From assembly GCF_001426185.1 (NCBI RefSeq), contig NZ_LMRP01000001.1, positions 62,483-126,482 of the forward strand: a DNA stretch of 64,000 nt. Reading direction: 5' to 3'. A program made the translations under genes and the position numbers. Below the pieces are notes generated by a model. That model was not told the origin of the DNA and searched no databases. It was given only the letters and a program-made list of their open reading frames with translations. This document shows, piece by piece, positions 33,442 through 43,005 of this stretch (positions are counted from its first letter, which is position 1; the number at the start of each line of letters is the position of its first letter). The stretch is from Rhodococcus sp. Leaf247 (GTDB taxonomy: Bacteria; Actinomycetota; Actinomycetes; Mycobacteriales; Mycobacteriaceae).

Positions 33442-34968
33442 TCATCCGACGCGGGTTTCATCCCGTTTGTTGCCGGTGTCGGCCGCACGCTCCGCCTTGT
33501 GCGTGATGTTCTCGAGCATCCCCCGGAAGATGACGCCGTGGAACGGCATGATGGCGAACCAGTAGACACGTCCGCCCAGGCCACGCGGGAAGAAGATGGC
33601 GCGCTGCTCGTACCGCGACCGCCTGCCGCCGTCGAGCGGCAGCACCTTGAGCTCGAGCCAGGCTCCGCCCGGCGCCTTCATCTCCGCGCGCAACCGCAAC
33701 AGCGATCCACGCTCGATCTCCTCGACACGCCACCAATCGAGAGCCTCGCCGTTGACCAGGCGGCGCGGGTCGCGTCGACCACGCTTCAAGCCCACTCCGC
33801 CGACGACCTTGTCCAGCCACCCGCGGATGACCCACGCGGCGGGGAACGAGTACCAGCCGTTCTCGCCGCCGATTCCCTCGACGACGTCCCACAGCAACTC
33901 CGGCGGGGCGTTGCAGTCCTGGGCCCGTTCGTCGACGTAGACCACCTCACCGGCCCAATCGGGGTCCGACGGCAGCGGATCCGACGGTGCGCCGTTGTCG
34001 GTAGCGTTCGACCACGTCGTCTCGACCTCGCCGTCCTCGATGCGTCGCAACGCGAGGTGGACGGAATCCGCGAAGGTGGTCAATCCGCCCTCGGGCGGAG
34101 GCACGACCGTGTCGATGTCCTGCTCGTGGGCGATGGCGTCGTACTGCAGTGATTCGATGAGCGGCATGGCCAGGCCCCTGGGGATCGGCGTGACCAGCCC
34201 GATCCAGTGACCGGCCAGCCTGGGCGTCAGCACCGGCAGCACCAACATCCGACGCTTGCGCAGGCCCGCCACGCTGGCGTATTCGTTCATCATCTCGCCG
34301 TACTGCAGAACATCCGGACCACCGATGTCCCAGGTACGGGACGTCTCGAACGGGGCTGTCGCAGACTCGATCAGGTAGTGCAACACGTCGCGGACGGCGA
34401 TCGGCTGGATCTGGTTGTGCACCCACTTCGGGGTGGTCATGACGGGGAGTCGGTTGGTGAGATGGCGGATCATCTCGAACGACGCGGATCCCGACCCGAT
34501 CACGACGCCGGCCTGGAGCACGACGGTGAAGACGCCGGAGTCGATGAGGATCCGACCGACCTCGGCGCGGGACTCGAGGTGCGGGGAGAGCTCGCCGTCG
34601 ACCGGGTGCAGACCTCCGAGGTAGACGATGCGGCGAACTCCTGCAGCCTTCGCCGCGTCGGCGACGTTCTGCGCGCTGATCCGCTCGGCCTCGGCGAAGT
34701 GATCCGAACCGCCCATCGAGTGGACCAGGTAGTAGACGACGTCGACGTCGCGGAACGCCTCGTCGAGCGACTCGCGGTCGTTCAGGTCGCCGCGCACGAC
34801 CTCGACGTTCGCGGCCCACGGAACGTCGCGGAGCTTCTGCGGCGATCGCGCGAGAACGCGAACGCGGTAACCGGCTTCCTGCAATCGCGGCGCCAATCGA
34901 CCGCCGATGTATCCGGTTGCCCCGGTGACGACGACACGTGCGCCCGCTTCGGTGTTCATGTCCTCCAT
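33442..34968 (-). CDS. NAD(P)-binding epimerase-like protein with C-terminal DUF2867
   Basis: The 508-residue protein has an N-terminal atypical SDR domain (VVVTGATGYIGGRLAPRLQEAGYRVRVLARSPQKL, then YYLVHSMGG and YLGGLHP) and, from about residue 340, a SRPBCC-like DUF2867 domain with WSNATDNG, WDVVEGIGGENGWYSFP and FFPRGLGGRVYWFAIMPFHG. This two-domain layout is common in actinobacteria and its reaction is unknown. ATG 34968 is chosen. The ATG at 34959 has GGAGGA directly abutting it, too close to work well. Confidence 0.85.
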   Translation of the reverse strand: MEDMNTEAGARVVVTGATGYIGGRLAPRLQEAGYRVRVLARSPQKLRDVPWAANVEVVRGDLNDRESLDEAFRDVDVVYYLVHSMGGSDHFAEAERISAQNVADAAKAAGVRRIVYLGGLHPVDGELSPHLESRAEVGRILIDSGVFTVVLQAGVVIGSGSASFEMIRHLTNRLPVMTTPKWVHNQIQPIAVRDVLHYLIESATAPFETSRTWDIGGPDVLQYGEMMNEYASVAGLRKRRMLVLPVLTPRLAGHWIGLVTPIPRGLAMPLIESLQYDAIAHEQDIDTVVPPPEGGLTTFADSVHLALRRIEDGEVETTWSNATDNGAPSDPLPSDPDWAGEVVYVDERAQDCNAPPELLWDVVEGIGGENGWYSFPAAWVIRGWLDKVVGGVGLKRGRRDPRRLVNGEALDWWRVEEIERGSLLRLRAEMKAPGGAWLELKVLPLDGGRRSRYEQRAIFFPRGLGGRVYWFAIMPFHGVIFRGMLENITHKAERAADTGNKRDETRVG

Positions 34969-35026
34969 TCGTAGCAGAGGAGCACGTCGAGTGTGGTGCA
35001 CGCCGGTTGCAGTCACCGACAGGTGG

Positions 35027-35896
35027 TCAGGCACCCGCGGTGATCAGCCCGACCGCACCCAGTGCGATGACCATGCCCACGATCTGCACCTTGGCGACCT
35101 TCTCTCCCAGCATCACCATGGCCAGCAACACGGTCGCGGCGGGATAGAGCGAGGCGATCACGCTGACGAGGGACAGGAGCCCACCCTGGAACGCGTAGAG
35201 CAGTGCTGCATTGGCTGCGACGTCCAGAACCGCGATCCACGCGGCCAGCTTCAGCACTCCTCCGCGGGGGAAGGAAAACATGCCCGTGCCGACGGCGACT
35301 GCCCACACGAGGGCGGTGGCCGTGACCCGATTGGCCAGCAACGGCCACAGACCTGCGTCGTCCTCCCCGGCCAGGTCGAGGAAGATGAACGTCAACGCGA
35401 ACGCCAGACCGGATCCGACGGTCAGCCATGCCACGCGGGGCGTGAACCGCAGCGTCCGACCCCCGGCCACATCACCCGCCGCGTCGTCGGGAGACTCCTT
35501 GCTGACCATGATCACGGCGACCAGCGCCAGAGCGATGCCGATGTACGCCGGAACACCGGGACGCTCGCCCAGGACCAGTCCGACGCCGACGGGCACACCT
35601 GCCACCACGACTGCGGTGATCGGGGAGACGACAGCCATCGGTCCGGCGGCGAGTGCCAGATAGAACCACCACACGGCAACTCCGCCGGCCAGTCCGGACA
35701 GCGCACCCCACATCACGGACGACGCGGTCAGTGTGCCTCCGACGAACGGCATCACGGCTGCCACGATCAGAACCGAGACCGGGTACGAGACGATGACCAC
35801 GCGCAGCGCGGCGACACGTCGGGACGCGACTCCTCCGACGAAGTCACTGACGCCGTAACCGAGCGCCGCGATCAGCGCGAGGACGATCGCGGTCAG
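35027..35896 (-). CDS. EamA/DMT-family transporter, probably starting at CTG
   Basis: This is a ten-helix drug/metabolite transporter of two EamA repeats. From CTG 35896, overlapping the smpB stop as CTGA, it has 289 residues and a first helix reading [20 protein letters not shown], which is the usual first helix of the family. The first ATG/GTG/TTG in frame is GTG 35800, which would delete that helix. A stop codon lies 30 bases upstream of the CTG and no standard start lies between. The cargo is unknown. Confidence 0.85.
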   Translation of the reverse strand: MTAIVLALIAALGYGVSDFVGGVASRRVAALRVVIVSYPVSVLIVAAVMPFVGGTLTASSVMWGALSGLAGGVAVWWFYLALAAGPMAVVSPITAVVVAGVPVGVGLVLGERPGVPAYIGIALALVAVIMVSKESPDDAAGDVAGGRTLRFTPRVAWLTVGSGLAFALTFIFLDLAGEDDAGLWPLLANRVTATALVWAVAVGTGMFSFPRGGVLKLAAWIAVLDVAANAALLYAFQGGLLSLVSVIASLYPAATVLLAMVMLGEKVAKVQIVGMVIALGAVGLITAGA

Positions 35897-36366
35897 CGCA
35901 TTCCCTTTATCCGACGACCCAGCTCACGAGTGACCTCGCGTTCCGCCGTGCGACGGGCCAGATCCTGACGCTTGTCGTAGTCCTGCTTGCCCTTCGCCAG
36001 GGCCAGCTCGACCTTGACCTTGCCCTCGTTGAAGTACATCGACAGCGGCACCAGGGTCATGTTGCCCTCGCGGGTCTTGCCGATCAGCAGTTCGATCTCC
36101 CGCTTGTGCAGCAGCAGTTTGCGGTTGCGACGCGGCGCGTGGTTGGTCCAGCTCCCCGCCATGTACTCGGGAATGTGCAGTCCGCGTAGCCACACCTCGC
36201 CGTCGTCGACGGTCGCGAACGCGTCGGCCAAGGACGCCTTGCCGTCCCGCAGACTCTTGACCTCGGTACCGACCAACGCGACACCGGCCTCGTACACGTC
36301 GAGGATCGTGTAGTTGTGGCGCGCCTTGCGGTTGGTCGCAATGGCCTTGCGACCTTTCTCCTTCAC
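35893..36366 (-). CDS. smpB: SsrA-binding protein
   Basis: SmpB delivers tmRNA to stalled ribosomes. The 157-residue protein has [34 protein letters not shown] and a basic C-terminal tail [20 protein letters not shown] that enters the mRNA channel. The GTG start at 36366 has AAGGAG at good spacing. It lies downstream of ftsEX as in M. tuberculosis. ssrA is 2.5 kb away, beyond the transporter and the epimerase-like gene. Confidence 0.97.
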   Translation of the reverse strand: MKEKGRKAIATNRKARHNYTILDVYEAGVALVGTEVKSLRDGKASLADAFATVDDGEVWLRGLHIPEYMAGSWTNHAPRRNRKLLLHKREIELLIGKTREGNMTLVPLSMYFNEGKVKVELALAKGKQDYDKRQDLARRTAEREVTRELGRRIKGMR

Positions 36367-36447
36367 AGCTGGAACTCCTTCGGGCGCGACTGGACATGAC
36401 TTCTGACAACCATAAGGACGGTGTCCACTCGTTTGTTCCGGTGGGCG

Positions 36448-37359
36448 TTACTGGCGTACGTAGAGCCGGAGCGTGATGTACGAGGTGACCGTCGCCATCC
36501 CGACGCCGACGAGCAGCAGGATGGGCGAGACCAGGAGCACGTCACTGGTGGTGATCCGGGCCAGGATGTTGGCCTGGTACAGGTCGTCCAGGACCGAGTC
36601 GATGAACGCGGACTTCGCGGTGAACAGACCGGCGATGGCGAGGACGGCACCGACCAGCGACGCCACGATCGCCTCGAGCAGGAACGGCAGCTGCGTGTAC
36701 CACCGTGTCGCGCCGACGAGTCGCATGATGCCGACCTCGGTTCGACGGGTGAAGGCGGCGATCTGCACCATGTTCGCGATAAGGAGGACCGCGGCGATCG
36801 CCTGGACCACGGCGACGGCGAAGGCCGCGTTGCGGACGCCGGCCAGCACACTGAACAGCCGGTCCACCAGTTCGCGCTGGTTCAGCACGCTCTGAACGCC
36901 GGGTCGAGCACCGAACTGGTCGTTGACCACGCCGAAGCGTTCCGGATCGCTCAGCTTCACCTTGAACGACGCCGGGAAGCTCTCGGGCGAGACGAGCGAC
37001 GCGAGCTCCGGCTGATCCTTGAACACACGGTCGGTCGCATCCGCGACGGCGTCCTCACGGTTGAGGTACTGGACGGACACCACGGAGGGCGTGGACTCGA
37101 GGTCGGATCGCAGGCCGGAGCAGATGCCCGAGGTGCAGTCCGGGTCGCTGGTGGAGATGTCGTCGGTCAGGAAGATCTGGACCTCGACGCGGTCCAGGAA
37201 GATCTGCTGCGTCTTGCCGGCCATCTGCACCACGAGCAAGCCGCCGCCGAACAGGCCGAGCGAGATGGCCGTCGTGAGAACCATCGCGATGGTCATGGTG
37301 ATGTTGCGGCGCAGACCCGTCAGGACCTCACCGAGAAGAAAACTGGCGCGCACGTTCAC
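36448..37359 (-). CDS. ftsX: Cell-division protein FtsX
   Basis: FtsX is the membrane half of the FtsEX complex, which activates peptidoglycan hydrolases at the septum. The 303-residue protein has a first helix (about 20-45), a large external domain (about 50-165) containing a CTSGIC pair of cysteines, and three C-terminal helices. GTG 37359 gives the standard actinobacterial N-terminus VNVRASFLLGEVLTGLRRN. It follows ftsE after 67 bases. Confidence 0.95.
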   Translation of the reverse strand: MNVRASFLLGEVLTGLRRNITMTIAMVLTTAISLGLFGGGLLVVQMAGKTQQIFLDRVEVQIFLTDDISTSDPDCTSGICSGLRSDLESTPSVVSVQYLNREDAVADATDRVFKDQPELASLVSPESFPASFKVKLSDPERFGVVNDQFGARPGVQSVLNQRELVDRLFSVLAGVRNAAFAVAVVQAIAAVLLIANMVQIAAFTRRTEVGIMRLVGATRWYTQLPFLLEAIVASLVGAVLAIAGLFTAKSAFIDSVLDDLYQANILARITTSDVLLVSPILLLVGVGMATVTSYITLRLYVRQ

Positions 37360-37426
37360 ATACTTTCGTCGAGACGGAATCGGACAGTGGCCCGGAAAGG
37401 TCGAAGGGGCCGGGAGCGGGAATCGA

Positions 37427-38116
37427 TCAGCGACCGACTCCGTACACGCCCCGCGCCTCGTCGCGCACCACACGGCCGTTGTCCAATTCCACGACCCGAC
37501 GGCGCATCGAATCGACGATGTGGTTGTCGTGGGTCGCCATCAGGATCGTGGTGCCGGTGCGGTTGATGCGCTCGAGCAGCAGCATGATGTCCTGGCTGGT
37601 GTCGGGGTCGAGATTGCCGGTCGGCTCGTCCGCCAGCAGCACCAGGGGACGGTTCACGAATGCCCTCGCCACGGCGACGCGCTGCTGCTCACCACCGGAC
37701 AGCTCCGTGGGGAGTCGATCCGCCTTGCCGGACAGTCCGACCAGTTCGAGGACCTCGGGAACGGTGCGCTCGATGACGTTGCGGGGCTTGCCGATCACCT
37801 CGAGGGCGAAGGCGACGTTCTCCGACACGGTCTTGTTCTGGAGCAGTCGGAAGTCCTGGAACACGCAGCCCATGCTCTGCCGGAGCTTCGGCACACGACG
37901 ACCGGCGAGCTTGTTCACGTGGAAATCCGCGACCGTGATGTTGCCCGAGGTCGGCATCTCCTCGCGCAGGAGAAGCCTCATGAACGTCGACTTCCCCGAC
38001 CCGGACGCACCGATCAGGAAGACGAACTCGCCCTTGTCGATGGATACGGTCACTTTGTCCAACGCTGGACGAGTCGACGACTTGTAGGACTTCGAGACGT
38101 TCTCCACGCTGATCAC
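37427..38116 (-). CDS. ftsE: Cell-division ATP-binding protein FtsE
   Basis: This 229-residue ABC ATPase has Walker [10 protein letters not shown], signature [12 protein letters not shown], Walker [12 protein letters not shown] and H-loop ATHDNHIV. The N-terminal [11 protein letters not shown] is typical of FtsE. ATP cycling would drive the FtsX conformational change at the divisome. The GTG at 38116 lies eight bases after TACACT. It is the first gene of the ftsE-ftsX-smpB-transporter run. Confidence 0.97.
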   Translation of the reverse strand: MISVENVSKSYKSSTRPALDKVTVSIDKGEFVFLIGASGSGKSTFMRLLLREEMPTSGNITVADFHVNKLAGRRVPKLRQSMGCVFQDFRLLQNKTVSENVAFALEVIGKPRNVIERTVPEVLELVGLSGKADRLPTELSGGEQQRVAVARAFVNRPLVLLADEPTGNLDPDTSQDIMLLLERINRTGTTILMATHDNHIVDSMRRRVVELDNGRVVRDEARGVYGVGR

Positions 38117-38124
38117 GGGTCGCC

Positions 38125-38130
38125 AGTGTA
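38125..38130 (-). promoter_or_regulatory. -10 element of ftsE
   Basis: TACACT on the minus strand, eight bases before GTG 38116, with no ribosome site in between. Confidence 0.5.
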
Positions 38131-38169
38131 GCCGCGCGCCCCGACAGTGCCCCTACCGCGACGCGCGGG

Positions 38170-38619
38170 TCAGTTCGTTCCGGTCGGCAACGGCAAGCCC
38201 GGAATCGTCGGGAGCTGGAAGCCGGGTGCGCGCGTCGTCGTCGGCGCCACGCCGGTCGTCTGCTGCTGCCCGGACGGGACCGCGGCATCGTCACCCGGAG
38301 CAGTCGTGGTGACGGTGGGTGACGGTGTGGTCGTGCTCGGGAACACCGTCGTCGTCGGCGCGTAGGTCTGCTCCGGCTCCTCCGTCGGAGTGATCGACGT
38401 CGGGGTGGGCGGAACGTACACGGGCGAATTCTCGTTCTTCGTGGGATCGAAGCGCACGTTGTTCCACAGCACGAGCACCAGGAAGAAGACGACCACCATC
38501 ACGACCGTCGTCGTCCGGAAGCCGCCGAGGATGCGCGCGGGAATCCGCGACATCCATCCAGGGCGCAGGCTTCGCCGCCATCCGACGTCCTGACCGGTGC
38601 CGGGTTCGTTCGAGGTCAC
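38170..38619 (-). CDS. Single-pass membrane protein with Pro/Thr-rich outer tail
   Basis: The 149-residue protein has a basic N-terminus, one hydrophobic helix at about residues 37-52 (VVMVVVFFLVLVLW), then an extracytoplasmic Thr/Pro/Gln-rich tail with repeated TTT and PTP. It matches Rv3103c in position and layout. The tail may span the wall and could be glycosylated. The GTG at 38619 overlaps the mscS stop, so the two are coupled. Function unknown. Confidence 0.82.
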   Translation of the reverse strand: MTSNEPGTGQDVGWRRSLRPGWMSRIPARILGGFRTTTVVMVVVFFLVLVLWNNVRFDPTKNENSPVYVPPTPTSITPTEEPEQTYAPTTTVFPSTTTPSPTVTTTAPGDDAAVPSGQQQTTGVAPTTTRAPGFQLPTIPGLPLPTGTN

Positions 38620-39497
38620 TGCTCCCCTCCCACTGGTCGATCGGCGGACAGTTCGGGCGACACGGTGATGCCGTCGTTGCGCAGGGTGATCGCGATGCGG
38701 GCGCGCAACTCACGCCCCACCTCGAACTGCTTACCCGGAAGAGTGCGCGCCACGATGCGGAGGTTGACCTGGTCGACCTCGATGCTCTCGACGCCCATGA
38801 CGGTCGGCTCGTCGAGCAGCAGTTCGGACAGTCGCCTGTCCTCGAAGGCGTCGACTCCGACGGATTTGAGCAGCTCCGTCACGCGGGACAGGTCGGCCGT
38901 CGGCGGGACCGGCACGTCGATGACGGCTCTCGCCCAGTCCTTGGACAGGTTGACCGCCTTGACGATCTGCCCGTTCGGGACGGTGATCACCTCACCCTCC
39001 GCCGACCGGACGCGCGTCACGCGGAGTGTGACGTCCTCGACGGTGCCGATGGCGTCCCCGGCCGTTCCGGTGATCGCGAGTTGCACCACGTCTCCGTAGC
39101 CGTACTGCCGCTCGGTGATGATGAAGAAGCCGGACAGGATGTCCTGCACGATGCGTTGCGCACCGAAGCCCAGCGCCGCACCGAGCACGGTGGCCGGAGC
39201 GACGAGGCTCGTGATGGGAAAGCCGAGTCGCTGCAGCACTCTGATCGCCACCAGCACGTAGATCATCGCGATGACGACCCAGGTCACGACCTGCGCGACC
39301 GAATGCCGATGCTTGGCCGCCTCGGTGCGGACCAGGGCGTCGGTCTGCTGGTAGGTGCGATCGATCCGGCCGGTGATCTTTCCGCCGGCCCATCCCACGG
39401 CCCGAGCGGCGAGCATGCCGCCAAGGATCCACAGGATGATCTCGAGGAAACTGTTCTGCAGCCAGAAGACGAAGTCGGGTGGTGCCAGTGAACCCAC
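38616..39497 (-). CDS. Small-conductance mechanosensitive channel (MscS family)
   Basis: The 293-residue protein has an N-terminal helix (14-36), two further helices and the conserved pore-lining and beta-domain region [20 protein letters not shown] then [12 protein letters not shown] and [19 protein letters not shown], characteristic of MscS channels that release solutes on osmotic downshock. It corresponds to Rv3104c. It follows prfB after 21 bases and shares its operon. Confidence 0.92.
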   Translation of the reverse strand: MGSLAPPDFVFWLQNSFLEIILWILGGMLAARAVGWAGGKITGRIDRTYQQTDALVRTEAAKHRHSVAQVVTWVVIAMIYVLVAIRVLQRLGFPITSLVAPATVLGAALGFGAQRIVQDILSGFFIITERQYGYGDVVQLAITGTAGDAIGTVEDVTLRVTRVRSAEGEVITVPNGQIVKAVNLSKDWARAVIDVPVPPTADLSRVTELLKSVGVDAFEDRRLSELLLDEPTVMGVESIEVDQVNLRIVARTLPGKQFEVGRELRARIAITLRNDGITVSPELSADRPVGGEQ

Positions 39498-39518
39498 AGT
39501 GGTGTGCCTCGCCTGTTC

Positions 39519-40634
39519 CTACGACTCGTCGGTACGCATGCGCCAGCGGATGCCCGACTCGATGAATCCGTCGATATCGCCGTCGAGCACCGCGGACGGG
39601 TTGTTGACCTCGTACTCGGTACGCAGATCCTTCACCATCTGGTAGGGGTGCAGCACGTACGAGCGCATCTGGTTTCCCCACGAGCTGCCGCCGTCGCCCT
39701 TGAGCGCATCCATCTCCGCGCGCTCTTCCTTGCGCTTGACCTCGAGGAGCTTGGCCTGCAGAACGCGCATCGCCGACACCTTGTTCTGCAGCTGCGACTT
39801 CTCGTTCTGGCAGGTGACGACGATGCCGGTCGGAATGTGGGTCAACCGGACGGCGGAGTCCGTGGTGTTGACCGACTGGCCGCCGGGTCCGGACGACCGG
39901 TAGACGTCGACGCGGATGTCGCCCTCGGGGATCTCGATGTGATCGGTGGTCTCCACGACGGGAAGCACCTCGACCTCGGCGAACGAGGTCTGACGGCGAC
40001 CCTGGTTGTCGAACGGGCTGATGCGCACCAGGCGGTGCGTTCCCTGCTCGATGGAGAGGGTGCCGTAGCTGTACGGGGCCTTGACCGCGAACGTCGCGCT
40101 CTTGATCCCCGCCTCCTCCGCATACGACGTGTCGTAGACCTCGACTCCGTAGCCGTGCTTCTCGGCCCACCGGATGTACATGCGCATGAGCATCTCGGCC
40201 CAGTCGGCGGCGTCGATGCCGCCGGCACCGGAGCGGATGTTGACCAGAGCGTCGCGCTTGTCGTACTCACCGGACAACAGGGTGCGCACCTCCAGCAACT
40301 CGATGTCGGCGTGCAGCGAGATCCGTTCGGCATCGGCCTCGGCGTGAGCCTCGGTCGCCGCGTCGCCCTCTTCCGCCTCGGCCAGTTCGTAGAGGACCGG
40401 AAGGTCGTCGAGCCTCTGACGCAGCGCTTCGACGCGGCGGAGCTCGGTCTGCGCGTGCGACAACGCGCTGGTCACCTGCTGGGCGTGGTCCTGGTCGTTC
40501 CACAGTTCGGGGTCGGCAGCCTGGTGCTCGAGCTCGTCGATCCGGCGGCGGAGTTCCTCGATGTCGAGCACCGACTCCACGGTCTTGAGGGTCGTGTCGA
40601 GTTCGGCGATGTCAGCGGATACGTCAGGATGCAC
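39519..40634 (-). CDS. prfB: Peptide chain release factor 2
   Basis: RF2 ends translation at UGA and UAA. The 371-residue protein has the codon-recognition SPF in [14 protein letters not shown] and the GGQ loop [16 protein letters not shown]. The frame is continuous, so the +1 programmed frameshift of E. coli prfB is absent. GTG 40634 lies seven bases after TAACCT. It is divergent from hisN. Confidence 0.97.
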   Translation of the reverse strand: MHPDVSADIAELDTTLKTVESVLDIEELRRRIDELEHQAADPELWNDQDHAQQVTSALSHAQTELRRVEALRQRLDDLPVLYELAEAEEGDAATEAHAEADAERISLHADIELLEVRTLLSGEYDKRDALVNIRSGAGGIDAADWAEMLMRMYIRWAEKHGYGVEVYDTSYAEEAGIKSATFAVKAPYSYGTLSIEQGTHRLVRISPFDNQGRRQTSFAEVEVLPVVETTDHIEIPEGDIRVDVYRSSGPGGQSVNTTDSAVRLTHIPTGIVVTCQNEKSQLQNKVSAMRVLQAKLLEVKRKEERAEMDALKGDGGSSWGNQMRSYVLHPYQMVKDLRTEYEVNNPSAVLDGDIDGFIESGIRWRMRTDES

Positions 40635-40641
40635 GCGCCCG

Positions 40642-40647
40642 AGGTTA
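40642..40647 (-). promoter_or_regulatory. -10 element of prfB
   Basis: TAACCT on the minus strand followed by seven bases and GTG 40634. Confidence 0.5.
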
Positions 40648-40677
40648 CCGGCAACGGCCCGACGGCCTGTACCGCAG

Positions 40678-40683
40678 TAACGT
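40678..40683 (+). promoter_or_regulatory. -10 element of hisN
   Basis: TAACGT followed by eight bases and GTG 40692. It is back to back with the prfB element, so two divergent starts share a 57-base gap. Confidence 0.45.
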
Positions 40684-40691
40684 CCCACCCC

Positions 40692-41516
40692 GTGACCGAC
40701 CTCGCCGACGATCTCGCCCTCGCCCTCCGCCTTGCCGACGCCGCCGATGCCATCACCACCGCCAGGTTCCTGGCAGTGGATCTGCGCATCGAGGACAAGC
40801 CGGATCTTACCCCGGTCTCCGACGCCGACCTCGCTGTCGAGACCGAGGTCCGCCGCCTCCTGTCCGATGCTCGCCCGGCGGACGCGGTTCTCGGTGAGGA
40901 GTTCGGCGGCGACGCCGTTCTGTCGGGACGGCAGTGGGTGGTCGATCCCATCGACGGCACCAAGAGCTTCGTTCGCGGCGTTCCCATCTGGGCGACCTTG
41001 ATCGCGTTGCTCGTCGACGGTGTACCCGTCGTGGGTGTCGTCAGTGCCCCGGCGTTGAAGAGGCGATGGTGGGCCGCCGACGGGCTGGGGGCACACGCGC
41101 GTTTCGACGACGGGGACGCACGAGCTCTGTCGGTGTCCTCCGTGGGCACGACAGGTTCGGCCAGCCTCGGCTTCTCCAGTCTTTCGGGGTGGAAGGACGC
41201 CGGGTTACGGGAGCAGTTCATCGATCTGACCGACGAGGTGTGGCGCATCCGCGGGTACGGCGACTTCCTCTCCTACTGCCTGGTGGCGGAAGGGTCGATC
41301 GATATCGCTGCCGAGCCCGAAGTATCACTGTGGGACCTGGCCCCTCTCGACATCCTCGTCCGCGAAGCAGGAGGACGTTTCACCGCGCTCGACGGAACTC
41401 CCGGGCCCCACGCAGGCAGCGCGGTCGCGACGAATTCACGCCTGCACGACGCGGTACTGGATCGACTGACGCGCCGAACCTACTCGACGGTAGACACGCA
41501 ACTTACCGCCGAGTAA
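40692..41516 (+). CDS. hisN: Histidinol-phosphatase of the inositol-monophosphatase family
   Basis: HisN removes phosphate from histidinol phosphate, the step otherwise missing from the his operon at 6824-13571. The 274-residue protein has [24 protein letters not shown] and [16 protein letters not shown]. The KSF after IDGT is the HisN type, in contrast to FNY in ImpA. It corresponds to Rv3137. Its stop codon lies inside the palindrome at 41502-41517. Confidence 0.92.
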   Translation: MTDLADDLALALRLADAADAITTARFLAVDLRIEDKPDLTPVSDADLAVETEVRRLLSDARPADAVLGEEFGGDAVLSGRQWVVDPIDGTKSFVRGVPIWATLIALLVDGVPVVGVVSAPALKRRWWAADGLGAHARFDDGDARALSVSSVGTTGSASLGFSSLSGWKDAGLREQFIDLTDEVWRIRGYGDFLSYCLVAEGSIDIAAEPEVSLWDLAPLDILVREAGGRFTALDGTPGPHAGSAVATNSRLHDAVLDRLTRRTYSTVDTQLTAE

Positions 41517-41519
41517 GAT
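41502..41519 (+). promoter_or_regulatory. Promoter and overlapping inverted repeat before the acyl-CoA dehydrogenases
   Basis: CTTAC, six bases, GTAAG (41502-41517) overlaps a TAAGAT hexamer (41514-41519), which would place a transcript start near 41526 and a leader of about 36 bases before the dehydrogenase. The repeat also overlaps the hisN stop. A repressor bound here would block the -10 region. The binding protein is unknown. Confidence 0.5.
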
Positions 41520-41561
41520 AGCAACCGTCCACGACCGAACACCGAGAAACAGCTGGTGATC

Positions 41562-42974
41562 ATGACGAAGAACGACAGCGCTCCCACCACCAAGACAGAG
41601 ACGTCTCGGCGCCCGGTGCGCGATACGTCCGCGGTCGGGCTCAACCCGATCAAGCGCGACGCCATCGGCACCGCCATGCGGGTTCTCACCAAGCTCTCGG
41701 GCTCCGATCTGGCCGAGAAGTACAACCTGCGCCAGACGATCGACCGGGTGACGTACGAGAGCACGAAGACCGGGTTCAAGACACTCGGCGCGGCGACGAG
41801 GACCTTCTCGAAGGTCTCCGGCACGGGCAAGCCCGCGCGGCTCCCCGAGGCGTCCACCAAGAACCTGGACTACTTCGACCTCACCCCGGACGACGAGCAG
41901 AAGATGATCGTCGAGACGGTGCTGGAGTTCGCCGAGGAGATCATGCGCCCGGCCGCACACGACGCCGACGAGGCCGCAGCCTCCCCCGGTGATCTGGTCA
42001 CACGCGCCGCCGAGCTCGGCGTGACCCTGATCAACGTGCCCGAGCAGCTCGAAGGTGTGGCCAGCGAACGCGGCGCCGTCACCAACGCGCTCGTCGCGGA
42101 GGCCCTGGCCTTCGGCGACATGGGCCTCGCGCTGCCGATCCTCGCACCCAGTGGTGTCGCCGTGGCTCTCACTCAGTGGGGTACCGACGCGCAGCAGAAG
42201 ACGTACCTCCCGTCGTTCACGGGCGAGAAGGTTCCCAGCGCTGCACTCGTGGTCAACGAGCCGCGTGCCCTGTTCGACCCCTTCGCGCTGCAGACCAAGG
42301 CCGTCCGCTCCCCCAGCGGCTACAAGCTGACCGGCGTCAAGAGCCTCGTGCCGTCTGCCGCTGCCTGCGAGTTATTCATCGTCGCAGCGGAACTCGACGG
42401 ACGCCCGGCACTCTTCATCGTCGAGTCGGACAGCAACGGCCTGTCGGTGGAGGCAGATCCCAGCATGGGACTGCGCGCCGCCGGCATCGGACGCCTGCAC
42501 CTCGACGGAGTCGCGGTCCCCGAGGCCAACCTCCTCGGCGACGGTGATGCCGACTCGCACGCATCCGACTACGCCGACGCGATCCGCCTCGCACGTCTCG
42601 GATGGGCGTCGATGGCAGCCGGCACCTCGAAGGCAGTCCTGGACTACGTGGTCCCCTACGTCAACGACCGCACCGCATTCGGTGAGCCGATCAGCCATCG
42701 TCAGGCCGTCGCCTTCATGGTGGCCAACATCGCGATCGAGCTCGACGGACTGCGTCTGGTCGTCCAGCGAGGCGCATCGCGCGCCGAGCAGGGCCTCTCG
42801 TTCGCCCGTGAGGCATCGTTGGCCCATCGTCTGGCCACCGACAAGGGCATGCAGATCGGTCTCGACGGAGTCCAGTTGCTCGGTGGGCACGGATTCACCA
42901 AGGAGCACCCGGTCGAGCGCTGGTACCGCGATCTCCGAGCCGTCGGCGTCGCCGAGGGCATCGTCCTGATCTGA
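41562..42974 (+). CDS. fadE24: Acyl-CoA dehydrogenase, FadE24-like
   Basis: This 470-residue flavoenzyme of beta-oxidation type has an N-terminal extension of about 90 residues before the dehydrogenase fold. The middle beta domain includes LVPSAAACELFIVAAEL, and the C-terminal helices contain GLDGVQLLGGHGFTKEHPVERWYRDLRAVGVAEG. The usual catalytic Glu is not obvious and the partner gene supplies EGTQQIQ, so the two may form a heteromeric enzyme. It occupies the Rv3139 position. ATG 41562 is chosen. GTG 41556 would add two residues. Confidence 0.88.
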   Translation: MTKNDSAPTTKTETSRRPVRDTSAVGLNPIKRDAIGTAMRVLTKLSGSDLAEKYNLRQTIDRVTYESTKTGFKTLGAATRTFSKVSGTGKPARLPEASTKNLDYFDLTPDDEQKMIVETVLEFAEEIMRPAAHDADEAAASPGDLVTRAAELGVTLINVPEQLEGVASERGAVTNALVAEALAFGDMGLALPILAPSGVAVALTQWGTDAQQKTYLPSFTGEKVPSAALVVNEPRALFDPFALQTKAVRSPSGYKLTGVKSLVPSAAACELFIVAAELDGRPALFIVESDSNGLSVEADPSMGLRAAGIGRLHLDGVAVPEANLLGDGDADSHASDYADAIRLARLGWASMAAGTSKAVLDYVVPYVNDRTAFGEPISHRQAVAFMVANIAIELDGLRLVVQRGASRAEQGLSFAREASLAHRLATDKGMQIGLDGVQLLGGHGFTKEHPVERWYRDLRAVGVAEGIVLI

Positions 42975-43005
42975 TCCGACACCCACCCTTTCGATAGGAA
43001 ATCTC

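Noticed and set aside
39519..40634. Programmed +1 frameshift in prfB
   Set aside because: The frame is continuous from GTG to stop, with no in-frame TGA near codon 25 and no shift-prone CTTTGA.
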